Shown piece by piece: positions 23,652-31,067 of a stretch of DNA of 39,797 nucleotides. The DNA lies in contig QIIW01000055.1 in NCBI GenBank assembly GCA_003231645.1, positions 1 to 39,797 of the forward strand. The letters are read 5' to 3'. The DNA is from Acidimicrobiia bacterium (GTDB lineage: Bacteria; Actinomycetota; Acidimicrobiia; Acidimicrobiales; Aldehydirespiratoraceae). A program made the translations under genes and the position numbers. Under the pieces are notes generated by a model. It saw nothing but the letters and a program-made list of their open reading frames with translations. It did no database searches and was not told the origin of the DNA. How positions within the stretch are numbered: the first letter of the stretch is position 1; each line of letters opens with the position of its first letter.

Positions 23652-24679
23652 CCGATACTCCTGCCGGCATCAACTCCCGAGCCGTCACCCGATGGATGGT
23701 CGACACCATTCCGGAACTGGTGACGCCTCTCGATTTCCGGCTCATCACCGGCGGCGCGTCGAACCTCACCTACTCGGTCACCGACGCGACCGGCGCCCGC
23801 TTCGTGCTGCGCCGTCCACCGCTGGGCCATGTGTTGGCCAGCGCCCACGACATGGGACGTGAACACCGCATCATCTCGGCGCTGGCTCCCACATCTGTGC
23901 CGGTCCCTCCCGCCCTGGGGCTGTGCACCGACGATTCGGTCAACGGTGCCCCGTTCTACGTGATGGGCTTCGTCGAGGGCCTGATCGTGTTCGACCGTGC
24001 CGACGGTCTTGCCGTCGACCCCACGCTGCGACGAGTGATGGCCGACTCGCTCGTCGACACGCTCGCCGAGCTTCACGCCCTCGACCCCGACCGGATCGGC
24101 TTGGGCGATCTCGGCCGCCATGAGGACTACTGCGCCCGGCAACTACGTCGCTGGAAGCGGCAGATCGACGAAGGGTCCGACCGGAGGATTCCACTCGTCG
24201 ACGAACTCCACGACCGCATGACCAAGTGCATGCCACCCCAGCAGGGCTACGGCATAGTCCACGGCGACTACCGGCTCGACAATTGCATGATGAGCAATGA
24301 CGGCAGTGTCGCCGCGGTGCTCGACTGGGAGTTGTGCACCCTCGGCGATGTGCTCGCCGACCTCGGCGGCCTCATCATGTGGTGGGGTGACAGCCCGGGA
24401 GCCACCGGCCGGCTCGCCGACATACCGACGAGGGTCGACGGGTTCGGTACGGCAGCCGAAATGATCGACCGCTACTCGTCGCGTTCGGACCGCACCATCT
24501 CCGATTTACCGTGGTACCTGGCCTTCCAGCATTGGCGCCTCGCCTGCATCACCGAGGGGGTGCGGGTCCGTTACGCGGCCGGGGCGATGGGTGATCAGCA
24601 ACGCGCGCGAGGCGACGAGGTCATCTCCACCATCGACTACCTGCTCGAACAGGGCAAGCAGATCCTCGACGAAGCCTGA
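23648..24679 (+). CDS. phosphotransferase of the APH/ACAD10-like kinase family
   Basis: The 343-residue protein, starting at the GTG at 23648, has an N-terminal kinase-like lobe with ITGGASNLTYSV and FVLRRPP, the hinge FYVMGFVEG, the catalytic HGDYRLDN motif (His205, Asp207) and the metal-binding DWE in VLDWELCTLGDVLADLG. This is the aminoglycoside-phosphotransferase-like family branch related to the kinase domain of ACAD10/11. That branch is often found with acyl-CoA dehydrogenases, and phosphorylation of 4-hydroxyacyl-CoA is known for some members. It overlaps the LLM gene by 4 bases. Antibiotic resistance is unlikely from this branch. The true substrate is unknown. Confidence 0.85.
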   Translation: MTDTPAGINSRAVTRWMVDTIPELVTPLDFRLITGGASNLTYSVTDATGARFVLRRPPLGHVLASAHDMGREHRIISALAPTSVPVPPALGLCTDDSVNGAPFYVMGFVEGLIVFDRADGLAVDPTLRRVMADSLVDTLAELHALDPDRIGLGDLGRHEDYCARQLRRWKRQIDEGSDRRIPLVDELHDRMTKCMPPQQGYGIVHGDYRLDNCMMSNDGSVAAVLDWELCTLGDVLADLGGLIMWWGDSPGATGRLADIPTRVDGFGTAAEMIDRYSSRSDRTISDLPWYLAFQHWRLACITEGVRVRYAAGAMGDQQRARGDEVISTIDYLLEQGKQILDEA

Positions 24680-24711
24680 ACTCCCGGATCGGCCACCACC
24701 GGCCCGACCCG

Positions 24712-25212
24712 TCAGCCCAACGCGGCGATGGCGGCGTCGTAGTCGGGTTCCTGGGCGATATCGGGGACCAACTCGGTGTGGAGCACGGTGCCCTCGGCAT
24801 CTACGACCACGACGCTGCGGGCGCAAAGGCCGGCGAGAGCCCCGTCGACCATGCCCACGCCGTAGTCGTCGAGGAACTCGGGATTCTTGAATGTGGAACC
24901 CGTCTTGACCCGCTCGATTCCTTCGGCCCCGCAGAACCGGGAGGCGGCAAAGGGCAGATCGGCCGACACGCAGACGATGACGGTGTTGTCGAGATCGGCG
25001 GCCCGCTGGTTGAAGGTGCGAACGGATGTGGCACAGACTCCGGTGTCGATCGAGGGAAAGATGTTGAGCACGATTCTCCGACCGGCGAGATCAGCCAGGG
25101 AGATCGAGCTCAGGTCGCCGCCGGTGACGGTGAAGTCGGGCGCCGGGGAACCGATCGCCGGGAGGTCGCCCGAGGTGTTGACCGGGTTGCCGCGCAGGGC
25201 TGTCTGTGCCAT
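24712..25212 (-). CDS. tpx: thiol peroxidase (atypical 2-Cys peroxiredoxin)
   Basis: The 166-residue protein follows E. coli Tpx (168 residues) almost motif for motif: GNPV near the N-terminus, NIFPSIDTGVCATSVRTFN with peroxidatic Cys60, SADLPFAASRFCGAEG with resolving Cys94, and the closing EPDYDAAIAAL. It reduces hydroperoxides with thioredoxin as donor. ATG 25212 is chosen because the sequence fits Tpx from there; the frame upstream is unrelated. It is divergent from ybaK and the SelW-like selenoprotein, 91 bases away, which places two thiol/selenol redox proteins back to back. Confidence 0.95.
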   Translation of the reverse strand: MAQTALRGNPVNTSGDLPAIGSPAPDFTVTGGDLSSISLADLAGRRIVLNIFPSIDTGVCATSVRTFNQRAADLDNTVIVCVSADLPFAASRFCGAEGIERVKTGSTFKNPEFLDDYGVGMVDGALAGLCARSVVVVDAEGTVLHTELVPDIAQEPDYDAAIAALG

Positions 25213-25303
25213 TTCGGTGCTCCTTGATGTTCGCGAGATGAGTGGTTGTCCGATATCTATACCGCCAAGATGGGCGGACGGAACCCGTGGGAGGGTGGAA
25301 CTC

Positions 25304-25774
25304 GTGACGCCGGCGATCGAACTACTGCAGAAGCTCGGTATCGAACACCGAATCATCGAGTACCACCACGACCCGGCGTCCACTTCCTACGGCAACGAGG
25401 CCGTGGTGGCCACCGGGGTGGAGGCCACCTCGGTGTTCAAGACGCTCATGGTCACGCTCGACGACGGTTCGATGGTCGTTGGCGTGGTTCCGGTGGCCGC
25501 CCGGCTCGACCTCAAGGCGACAGCCGCCGCGGCCGGCTCGAAACGGGCGCACCTGGCCGAGCCGGCCGTGGCCGAGCGCCGCACCGGCTATGTGGCCGGC
25601 GGGATCAGCCCCTTCGGTCAGAGACACCCGTCGCCGGTGTTCGTCGACGAGTGGGCCACGGCACTCGACCTCGTCTACTGCAGCGGTGGCCGACGAGGCC
25701 TCGAGATAGCGGTGGCGCCGGAGGCATTCACCGTGGCGGTCGCCGCCAAGTTCGCACCTATAGCCTCGTGGTGA
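25304..25774 (+). CDS. ybaK: YbaK-family Cys-tRNA(Pro) deacylase
   Basis: The 156-residue protein is close to E. coli YbaK (159 residues), which hydrolyses Cys mischarged on tRNA-Pro. Shared features are a TPAIELLQ-type start, FKTLMV with the conserved Lys, VPVAARLDLK, RTGYVAGGISPFGQ and VYCSGGRRGLEI. The GTG at 25304 reproduces the family start (M-T-P-A) and has GGAGGG upstream; a GTG at 25295 is the alternative. Its stop shares one base with the ATG of the selenoprotein gene (TGATG), so the two are translated together. Confidence 0.93.
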   Translation: MTPAIELLQKLGIEHRIIEYHHDPASTSYGNEAVVATGVEATSVFKTLMVTLDDGSMVVGVVPVAARLDLKATAAAAGSKRAHLAEPAVAERRTGYVAGGISPFGQRHPSPVFVDEWATALDLVYCSGGRRGLEIAVAPEAFTVAVAAKFAPIASW

Positions 25775-26040
25775 TGAGCCACTTCGTCGAGATCACCTAC
25801 TGCGTCCCTTGAGACTATTCGAGCCGCACCGTGAGTGCGGTCGACGATCTTCTGTCCGGCTATCAGCACGTGATCGACGAGCTTCGTATCATCACCGGCG
25901 ACAACGGAGTGTTTGACGTGAAGGTCGACGGTGAACTGATCTACTCCAAGAACAGGACCGGCCGCCACGCCGAACCAGGCGAGATCCTGGCCCTGTTCAC
26001 CGACCTCGTCGGACCGATCCGTCGATACGGGGAAGAATGA
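25774..26040 (+). CDS. SelW-like (Rdx family) selenoprotein, in-frame TGA read as selenocysteine
   Basis: The 88-residue product needs TGA 25810-25812 to be read as Sec13. This gives an EITYCVPU start (Cys10-x-x-Sec13), the CxxU redox motif of SelW/SelT/SelH-type Rdx proteins. After the TGA, 75 further codons match the Rdx family: IITGDNGVFDVKVDGELIYS (the G-x-F-E/D-V-x-V-D-G strand pair) and RTGRHAEPGEILALF (the G-R-x-P-x-P/E-x-E segment). The start ATG 25774 overlaps the ybaK stop, and the TGA at the end overlaps the next ATG (26037-26040). There is no Shine-Dalgarno, so coupling to ybaK is likely. The thioredoxin-like family is implicated in thiol redox defence. A hairpin of SECIS type follows the TGA. 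Ordinary annotation would show only a 69-residue fragment from GTG 25831. Confidence 0.9.
25810..25841 (+). promoter_or_regulatory. bacterial SECIS-like hairpin of the SelW-like gene
   Basis: CCGCAC (25824-25829) pairs perfectly with GTGCGG (25835-25840) around a CGTGA loop, and a G-U pair (25823/25841) extends the stem to 7. The loop G at 25831 is 19 bases after the TGA, almost the same spacing as in the UGSC gene. The GTG in the loop is also what a gene caller would take as the start of a truncated ORF. Confidence 0.72.
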
Positions 26041-27470
26041 ACGACGCCGACACCGTGAGGGATTCGTCCGGCGCGCCCGATCCGCTCGACCTCGACGATT
26101 TCCGACGTAACGGCCACCAGCTGATCGATTGGATCGCGGCCTACCTGGAGGGCCTCGAATCGCGCCCCGTGCGCGAATCGGTCGAGCCCGGCGATGTGCG
26201 CGCCAAACTTCCGGAGGCCGCCCCCGAGTCGCCTGAACCGTTCGAGGCCATGTTGGCCGACCTCGACGACATCGTCGTGCCCGGCCTCGCCCATTGGCAG
26301 CATCCGGGCTGGTTTGCGTACTTCCCGGCCATGTCGTCACCGGCCGCAATTCTCGGAGAGTTGGCCGCAGCCGGTCTCGGTGTGCAGGGGATGCTCTGGT
26401 CGACCTCACCGGCGGTCACCGAGGTCGAGTCGCATGTGCTCGACTGGCTGGTCGATCTCACCGGCGTACCACAGGCCTGGAAGACCACCGGCCCGGGCGG
26501 CGGAGTGCTCCAGATGAGCGCCTCCGATTCGACCCACACGGCCCTGGTCGTGGCCCGCGACCAGACCCGCGATCGCACTCGGGCGCCGGCCGAGGAAATG
26601 GTGGTCTACGCGTCCTCGCAGGCCCACTCGTCCATCGAGAAGGGAGCACGGGTAGCCGGCTACGGCCACGTACGGCTCATTGCCGTCGACCCCGTGTTTG
26701 CGCTCGACCCTCTCGCCCTCGAGGCGGCCGTGAACGACGACCTCGCCGCCGGTCTCACGCCGGCCTTCGTGTGCGCAGCGGTCGGCACCACCGGCACCAC
26801 CGCCGTCGACCCGGTGCGCACCACGGGCGAGATCGCGCGACGACACGGCATGTGGCTCCACGTCGATGCCGCCTACGCCGGTGCCGCGATGATCTGCCCG
26901 GAGTTCCGCCACCACCAAGATGGTCTGGAACTTGCCGACAGCTACACCTTCAACGCCCACAAGTGGATGGCCACCAACTTCGACTGCTCGATCTTCTGGG
27001 TCGCCGACCGCAAGCCGCTCATCGAGACGCTGAGCATCCTGCCCCCCTACCTTCGTGACTCGGCTTCCGAGACCGGCGCGGTGATCGACTACCGCGACTG
27101 GCACGTGCCGCTCGGCCGTCGGTTCCGCGCCCTCAAGCTGTGGTTCGTGCTGCGATCATTCGGGGCCCAGGGTTTACGTTCGATGATCCGTACCAGCGCC
27201 TCACAGGCACGAGAACTCGCCGAATGGCTCGATGCCGACCCTCGTTTCGAAGTCGTCGCCCCCACGCCGTTCGCCCTTGTGTCGTTCCGCCACGCCGCCG
27301 GCGACGACGCCACCCGTGCGCTGGCCGAGGCGATCAACGCCAGCGGTTCGTCCTACGTCACGCCCTCGGAACTCGACAACCGGCCGTTCATTCGCGTCTC
27401 GATCGGTTCGACCTGGACGCGCGAACACCACGTGACACGGCTTCGCGACCTGATCGACCGCGTCGGCTGA
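26037..27470 (+). CDS. PLP-dependent amino acid decarboxylase (aromatic-L-amino-acid decarboxylase family)
   Basis: The 477-residue protein is a full group II decarboxylase. It has HWQHPGWFAYFPA near residues 85-97, VGTTGTTAVDPV, HVDAAYAGAAMICPEFR (with the PLP-binding Asp) and Lys309 in FNAHKWMATNFDCS as the Schiff-base residue. The sequence is of the aromatic amino acid (Tyr/Trp/Dopa) decarboxylase type, but substrate choice cannot be read from these motifs. It overlaps the selenoprotein gene by 4 bases, so it belongs to the ybaK-SelW unit; the functional link is not obvious. Confidence 0.9.
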   Translation: MNDADTVRDSSGAPDPLDLDDFRRNGHQLIDWIAAYLEGLESRPVRESVEPGDVRAKLPEAAPESPEPFEAMLADLDDIVVPGLAHWQHPGWFAYFPAMSSPAAILGELAAAGLGVQGMLWSTSPAVTEVESHVLDWLVDLTGVPQAWKTTGPGGGVLQMSASDSTHTALVVARDQTRDRTRAPAEEMVVYASSQAHSSIEKGARVAGYGHVRLIAVDPVFALDPLALEAAVNDDLAAGLTPAFVCAAVGTTGTTAVDPVRTTGEIARRHGMWLHVDAAYAGAAMICPEFRHHQDGLELADSYTFNAHKWMATNFDCSIFWVADRKPLIETLSILPPYLRDSASETGAVIDYRDWHVPLGRRFRALKLWFVLRSFGAQGLRSMIRTSASQARELAEWLDADPRFEVVAPTPFALVSFRHAAGDDATRALAEAINASGSSYVTPSELDNRPFIRVSIGSTWTREHHVTRLRDLIDRVG

Positions 27471-27481
27471 GTCGTCGTGTC

Positions 27482-27504
27482 GGTCCGATCGCCAGGGTCG
27501 GATC
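27482..27504. terminator. possible bidirectional terminator hairpin between convergent genes
   Basis: GGTCCGA (27482-27488) pairs with TCGGATC (27498-27504) with one G-U pair and a 9-base loop, 11 bases after the decarboxylase stop and touching the stop codon of the convergent phosphatase gene. It has no T-tract. Confidence 0.3.
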
Positions 27505-28132
27505 AGTCCGGCAGATTGGTCAGTTGCCTGGCCAGCCGATCGATCTGAAGGTCCTGTTCCATCGATTGTGGGCCGGCGGCCGGACGGGCCACCCGCAGAT
27601 CACGGATCGCATCGTCGACGGTGGCGCCGGCGGCGACCATCGCCAACACGGCTATCACTCCGGCCCTGCCCCAGCCGGCACCACAATGGATCAGAACGTT
27701 GTCGCCATCACGCAGCCGATCGATCGTCGCCATCACCAGAGACGCCACCGCCTCGTCATCGGTCACCAAGTGGTCTTCGGTGGGCAGCCGCAGGGCCTCG
27801 TAGGGCTCCGGATAGGCGAGCCAGTCGAGGTAGTCGGGATAGCGACGAAATATCTCCACATCGGTGAGCAGGCACACGAGGGTGGTGGCCTCGAGATGCT
27901 CCATGATGGCCGCCGGATCGGGTCCGACCACATCGAGCCCACAGAGGTACAGGCCCCCTCTGACCGCGGCCACCGGTATGCGATGCACGCCACCGACAGT
28001 CGCCCAACGATCCCCGCCGACTTCCACGGCGCTCAGGGTAGCGGTTCCACCCACTGTCGGCAGCATCCGCTGATTCATGGTTCGAACGGGTGCGCAGCCC
28101 ACCGATCGTTCGGGTCTCGTGGCCGTCAGCAT
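27503..28132 (-). CDS. Cys-based protein phosphatase (dual-specificity/tyrosine type)
   Basis: The protein has the CX5R signature in VLIHCGAGWGRAGVIAVLAM, i.e. His-Cys-(GAGWG)-Arg. Upstream is a YLCGLDVVGPD strand and a region TTLVCLLTDVEIFRRYPDYLDWL that places the general-acid loop. This is the layout of the dual-specificity and tyrosine phosphatase superfamily. The length is 209 residues from ATG 28132; ATGs at 28078 and 28066 are possible shorter starts, and the first 18 residues look unconserved. It lies 18 bases after xylB in the same direction, so it may be co-transcribed with the xylose genes. The substrate is unknown. Confidence 0.75.
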   Translation of the reverse strand: MLTATRPERSVGCAPVRTMNQRMLPTVGGTATLSAVEVGGDRWATVGGVHRIPVAAVRGGLYLCGLDVVGPDPAAIMEHLEATTLVCLLTDVEIFRRYPDYLDWLAYPEPYEALRLPTEDHLVTDDEAVASLVMATIDRLRDGDNVLIHCGAGWGRAGVIAVLAMVAAGATVDDAIRDLRVARPAAGPQSMEQDLQIDRLARQLTNLPD

Positions 28133-28150
28133 CCTCGACCGAGCGCGTGA

Positions 28151-29581
28151 TCAGGACACCGCGGCCCGGTAGGCGAGTCGCACCGCCGATGCGTCGCTGG
28201 TGCCGCTGGGCTCGATCACCTCACCCTCGCCCAGGCCCCAGTCGCCGGCCGTCTCACCGATATCACGGCCGGCCACCACCGCGGCCTGGATGCACGCACC
28301 CGCCGCGACGGTCTCCGATACGGCCGGAACAATCACCGGCGCCCCGTGGAGCTCGGCCGCGATCCTGCGGTAGGCCATGCTCTCGGCGCCGCCGCCTATC
28401 AGGAACAGGTTGCCATCCACCGACGCGCCCGCCGATCTCAGGGCATCGAGACCCTCGAGCAGGGAGCACACGACACCCTCGTGGGCGCTGCGGGCCAGTT
28501 CCGCCCGGGTGGTCGATGTTCGCAGGCCGCGCCAGGCGCCGGTGGCGTCCGGAAGATCGGGGGTCCGTTCACCGTCGAAGTAGGGGACGAGGACCACGCC
28601 TCCGGACCCCGACGGCCCGGCAAGGGCCTCAGCGGCGAGTTCACCTCGAGCCAGCCCCAACCAGGCACCCACCGCATCGGTGACCTTCGTGGCATTGAGC
28701 GTGCAGACGAGGGGAAGGAAACGCCCCGAGGCATCGGCGAATCCGGCCACCCTTCCGCTCGGATCGGCGGCCGGCATGGTCGACACCGTGTAGACGGTGC
28801 CGGACGTGCCCAGCGACATGACAGCGTCGCCGGCGCGCAGCCCCAATCCGAGTGCGGCTGCCATGTTGTCACCGGTCCCGGGGCCCACGAGCGTCTCGGG
28901 TCGAAGCCCGGTGGCCGCGGCCTCGCCCGCGGTGACCTCACCGGAGCTGTCGGTCGGCCCCAGCACACGGGGCAGCAGGTCGAGCCAGTCCGGGCGATCG
29001 GCGACCATCTCCAGCAGATCGGGTCGATAGACACCGGCGGCCGGGTCCCACCATCCGGTACCGGACGCATCACCGCGGTCGGTGACGAACGCATCGGTCA
29101 GTCGCCAGGTGAGATAGTCGTGGGGCAGCATGACCCGAGCCACCCGGGCGAAGGCATCGGGTTCATGGTTCGCCAACCACGCCAGTTTGGTGATGGTGAA
29201 CGCCGGCACCGGCACCGAGCCACACGCTCTTGCCCAGCCGTCGCGACCCAGGCGCTCGACGAGATCACGGGCCTCGGGGGCCGACTCGGTGTCGTTCCAC
29301 AACTTGGCCGGCCGGATGACGTTACCGTCCGAATCGAGTACGACAAGACCGTGCTGCTGCGCGGCCACCGATATCGCCACCACGTCTTCGAGATGGTCGA
29401 CCAACCCGGCGAGGGCCAGCTTCAGCGCGTGCCACCACACCTCGGGGTCGTGCTCGCTGCGGGGCGGGGCGGTGGACGGATGTGACGAGGTGGCCTTGGC
29501 CACGAGCCGACCGGTGTGGAGGTCGCGGAGTTGCACCTTGGTCGACTGGGTCGACGAGTCGACACCGGCGACGAGAGGCAT
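28151..29581 (-). CDS. xylB: xylulokinase
   Basis: The 476-residue FGGY-family sugar kinase phosphorylates D-xylulose. It has an ATP-binding N-terminus VAGVDSSTQSTKVQLRD, WWHALKLAL, the VAAQQHGLVVLD segment, the catalytic TDRGDASGTGWWD segment and the C-terminal LIGGGAESMAYRRIAAELHG. The start ATG overlaps the xylA stop by one base (TGATG), and earlier in-frame codons lie inside xylA. Position next to xylose isomerase fixes the sugar with good confidence. Confidence 0.92.
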   Translation of the reverse strand: MPLVAGVDSSTQSTKVQLRDLHTGRLVAKATSSHPSTAPPRSEHDPEVWWHALKLALAGLVDHLEDVVAISVAAQQHGLVVLDSDGNVIRPAKLWNDTESAPEARDLVERLGRDGWARACGSVPVPAFTITKLAWLANHEPDAFARVARVMLPHDYLTWRLTDAFVTDRGDASGTGWWDPAAGVYRPDLLEMVADRPDWLDLLPRVLGPTDSSGEVTAGEAAATGLRPETLVGPGTGDNMAAALGLGLRAGDAVMSLGTSGTVYTVSTMPAADPSGRVAGFADASGRFLPLVCTLNATKVTDAVGAWLGLARGELAAEALAGPSGSGGVVLVPYFDGERTPDLPDATGAWRGLRTSTTRAELARSAHEGVVCSLLEGLDALRSAGASVDGNLFLIGGGAESMAYRRIAAELHGAPVIVPAVSETVAAGACIQAAVVAGRDIGETAGDWGLGEGEVIEPSGTSDASAVRLAYRAAVS

Positions 29582-30954
29582 CAGCAGACCCGCTCCACAT
29601 ATCGGTTGACCAGGTTCTCGAGCGCCTCCTGACGGCCCGACACAGGTACCGGGTCGAGTGAGTGGTCGGCGACCATCTCGTCGAGGTCGACAAGGCTGAG
29701 CCGGCCGGCCATGATGTCGGCGCCGAGTCGGCGGTCCCATCCGCGGTAACGGTCGGCCTTGACGCCGGTGAGGGCACCATCGGTGAGCATCTCGTGGGCC
29801 ACCAGCAGCGACCGGGCCATCACGTCCATACCTCCGATGTGGGCATGGAACAGGTCGATGCGGTCGACCGATTGCCGTCGCATCTTGGCGTCGAAGTTCA
29901 CGCCACCGGTGCCGAGTCCGCCGCCCCGCAGGATTTCGTGCATGGCGAGGCTCATCTCCTCGACCGAGGTGGGGAACTGGTCGGTGTCCCAGCCGAGGCG
30001 GCCGTCGCCCCGGTTGGCGTCGATGCTTCCGAGCAGGCCGTCGTCCACTGCCACCGTCACCTCGTGGACGAAGTCGTGGCCGGCGAGGGTGGCATGGTTG
30101 ACCTCGATGTTGAGCTTGACCTCGTCGATCAGATCGTACTTGCGGAGGAAACCGGCGATGGTTTGGCTGTCGTGGTCGTACTGGTGCTTGGTGGGTTCGT
30201 GGGGTTTGGGCTCGATGAGGATCGTGCCCTCGAATCCGATGGTGTGCTTGTGTTCGACCACCAGATTGAGGAACCGCCCGAGTTGGTCGAGCTCGCGACC
30301 GACGTCGGTGTTGAGGATGGTGTCGTAGCCCTCACGGCCACCCCACAGCACGTAGTTGGCTCCGCCGAGACGATGGGTGGCGTCCAGGCAGTGCCTCACC
30401 TGTGCGGCAGCCCGGGCGAACAGTTCGGGGTCCGGGTTGGTGGCGGCACCGGCCGCGAACCGGGGCCGGGAGAACAGGTTGGCGGTGCCCCACAGGAGCT
30501 TCACACCGGTTCGTTCCATGTGGCCGGCTGCCTCGTCGACCATGGCGTCGAGGTCGACGCAGGTCTCGGCGAACGTGCCGCCTTCCGGAGCGATGTCGAG
30601 GTCGTGGAAGCAGAAGTAGGGAGCGCCGAGCTTCTCGAAGAACTCGAAGGCCACGACCATCTTGGATCGAGCCGCATCCATCGGATCGCGGTCGTTGGCG
30701 AGCCAGGGCCGGTCCCAGGTACCGGAACCGAACTGGTCGGCGCCGTCGGCCGCGAACGAGTGCCAGTAGGCCACCGCAAACCGCAGATGCTCGGCCATCG
30801 TCCGGTCGCCGACCATTCGGCCGGCGTCGTACCAGCGGAACGCCAGCGGGTTGTCCGAATCGGGCCCCTCATAGCGGATCGGCCCGGGCACATCAGTGAA
30901 GAACTCGCCCGAGCTGTCAGCGGGCAAGCCGGCGGAGGTGTCGGCGGAGGTCAT
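29581..30954 (-). CDS. xylA: xylose isomerase (class II-like)
   Basis: The 457-residue protein isomerises D-xylose to D-xylulose. It has [18 protein letters not shown], the catalytic [12 protein letters not shown] (His and Asp), [11 protein letters not shown], metal-binding Glu in [28 protein letters not shown], and [17 protein letters not shown]. The length and the GSGTWDRPW segment are of the class II enzymes (about 440 residues, E. coli/Thermotoga type) rather than the shorter class I enzyme (about 390) usual in Streptomyces-like actinobacteria. ATG 30954 is preceded by sequence without family likeness. It is the first gene of the xylA-xylB unit. Confidence 0.93.
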   Translation of the reverse strand: MTSADTSAGLPADSSGEFFTDVPGPIRYEGPDSDNPLAFRWYDAGRMVGDRTMAEHLRFAVAYWHSFAADGADQFGSGTWDRPWLANDRDPMDAARSKMVVAFEFFEKLGAPYFCFHDLDIAPEGGTFAETCVDLDAMVDEAAGHMERTGVKLLWGTANLFSRPRFAAGAATNPDPELFARAAAQVRHCLDATHRLGGANYVLWGGREGYDTILNTDVGRELDQLGRFLNLVVEHKHTIGFEGTILIEPKPHEPTKHQYDHDSQTIAGFLRKYDLIDEVKLNIEVNHATLAGHDFVHEVTVAVDDGLLGSIDANRGDGRLGWDTDQFPTSVEEMSLAMHEILRGGGLGTGGVNFDAKMRRQSVDRIDLFHAHIGGMDVMARSLLVAHEMLTDGALTGVKADRYRGWDRRLGADIMAGRLSLVDLDEMVADHSLDPVPVSGRQEALENLVNRYVERVC

Positions 30955-31017
30955 CCCCGGATCGTAGTCACCCACCTCCCGCCTCTCCCATCCCTCTGAG
31001 ATTCGGACCTGTGGACC

Positions 31018-31056
31018 GCCCACGGGATTGGTGGGCCGACACGCCCGGATTTCGGG
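31018..31056 (-). terminator. possible hairpins between the A2M gene and xylA
   Basis: GCCCAC (31018-31023) and GTGGGC (31031-31036) form a 6-bp stem with a 7-base loop. A second small stem, CCCG (31044-31047) with CGGG (31053-31056), lies 12-24 bases beyond the stop of the alpha-2-macroglobulin-like gene. They could end that long transcript; no T-tract is visible. Confidence 0.3.
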
Positions 31057-31067
31057 GGAAGAAACTC

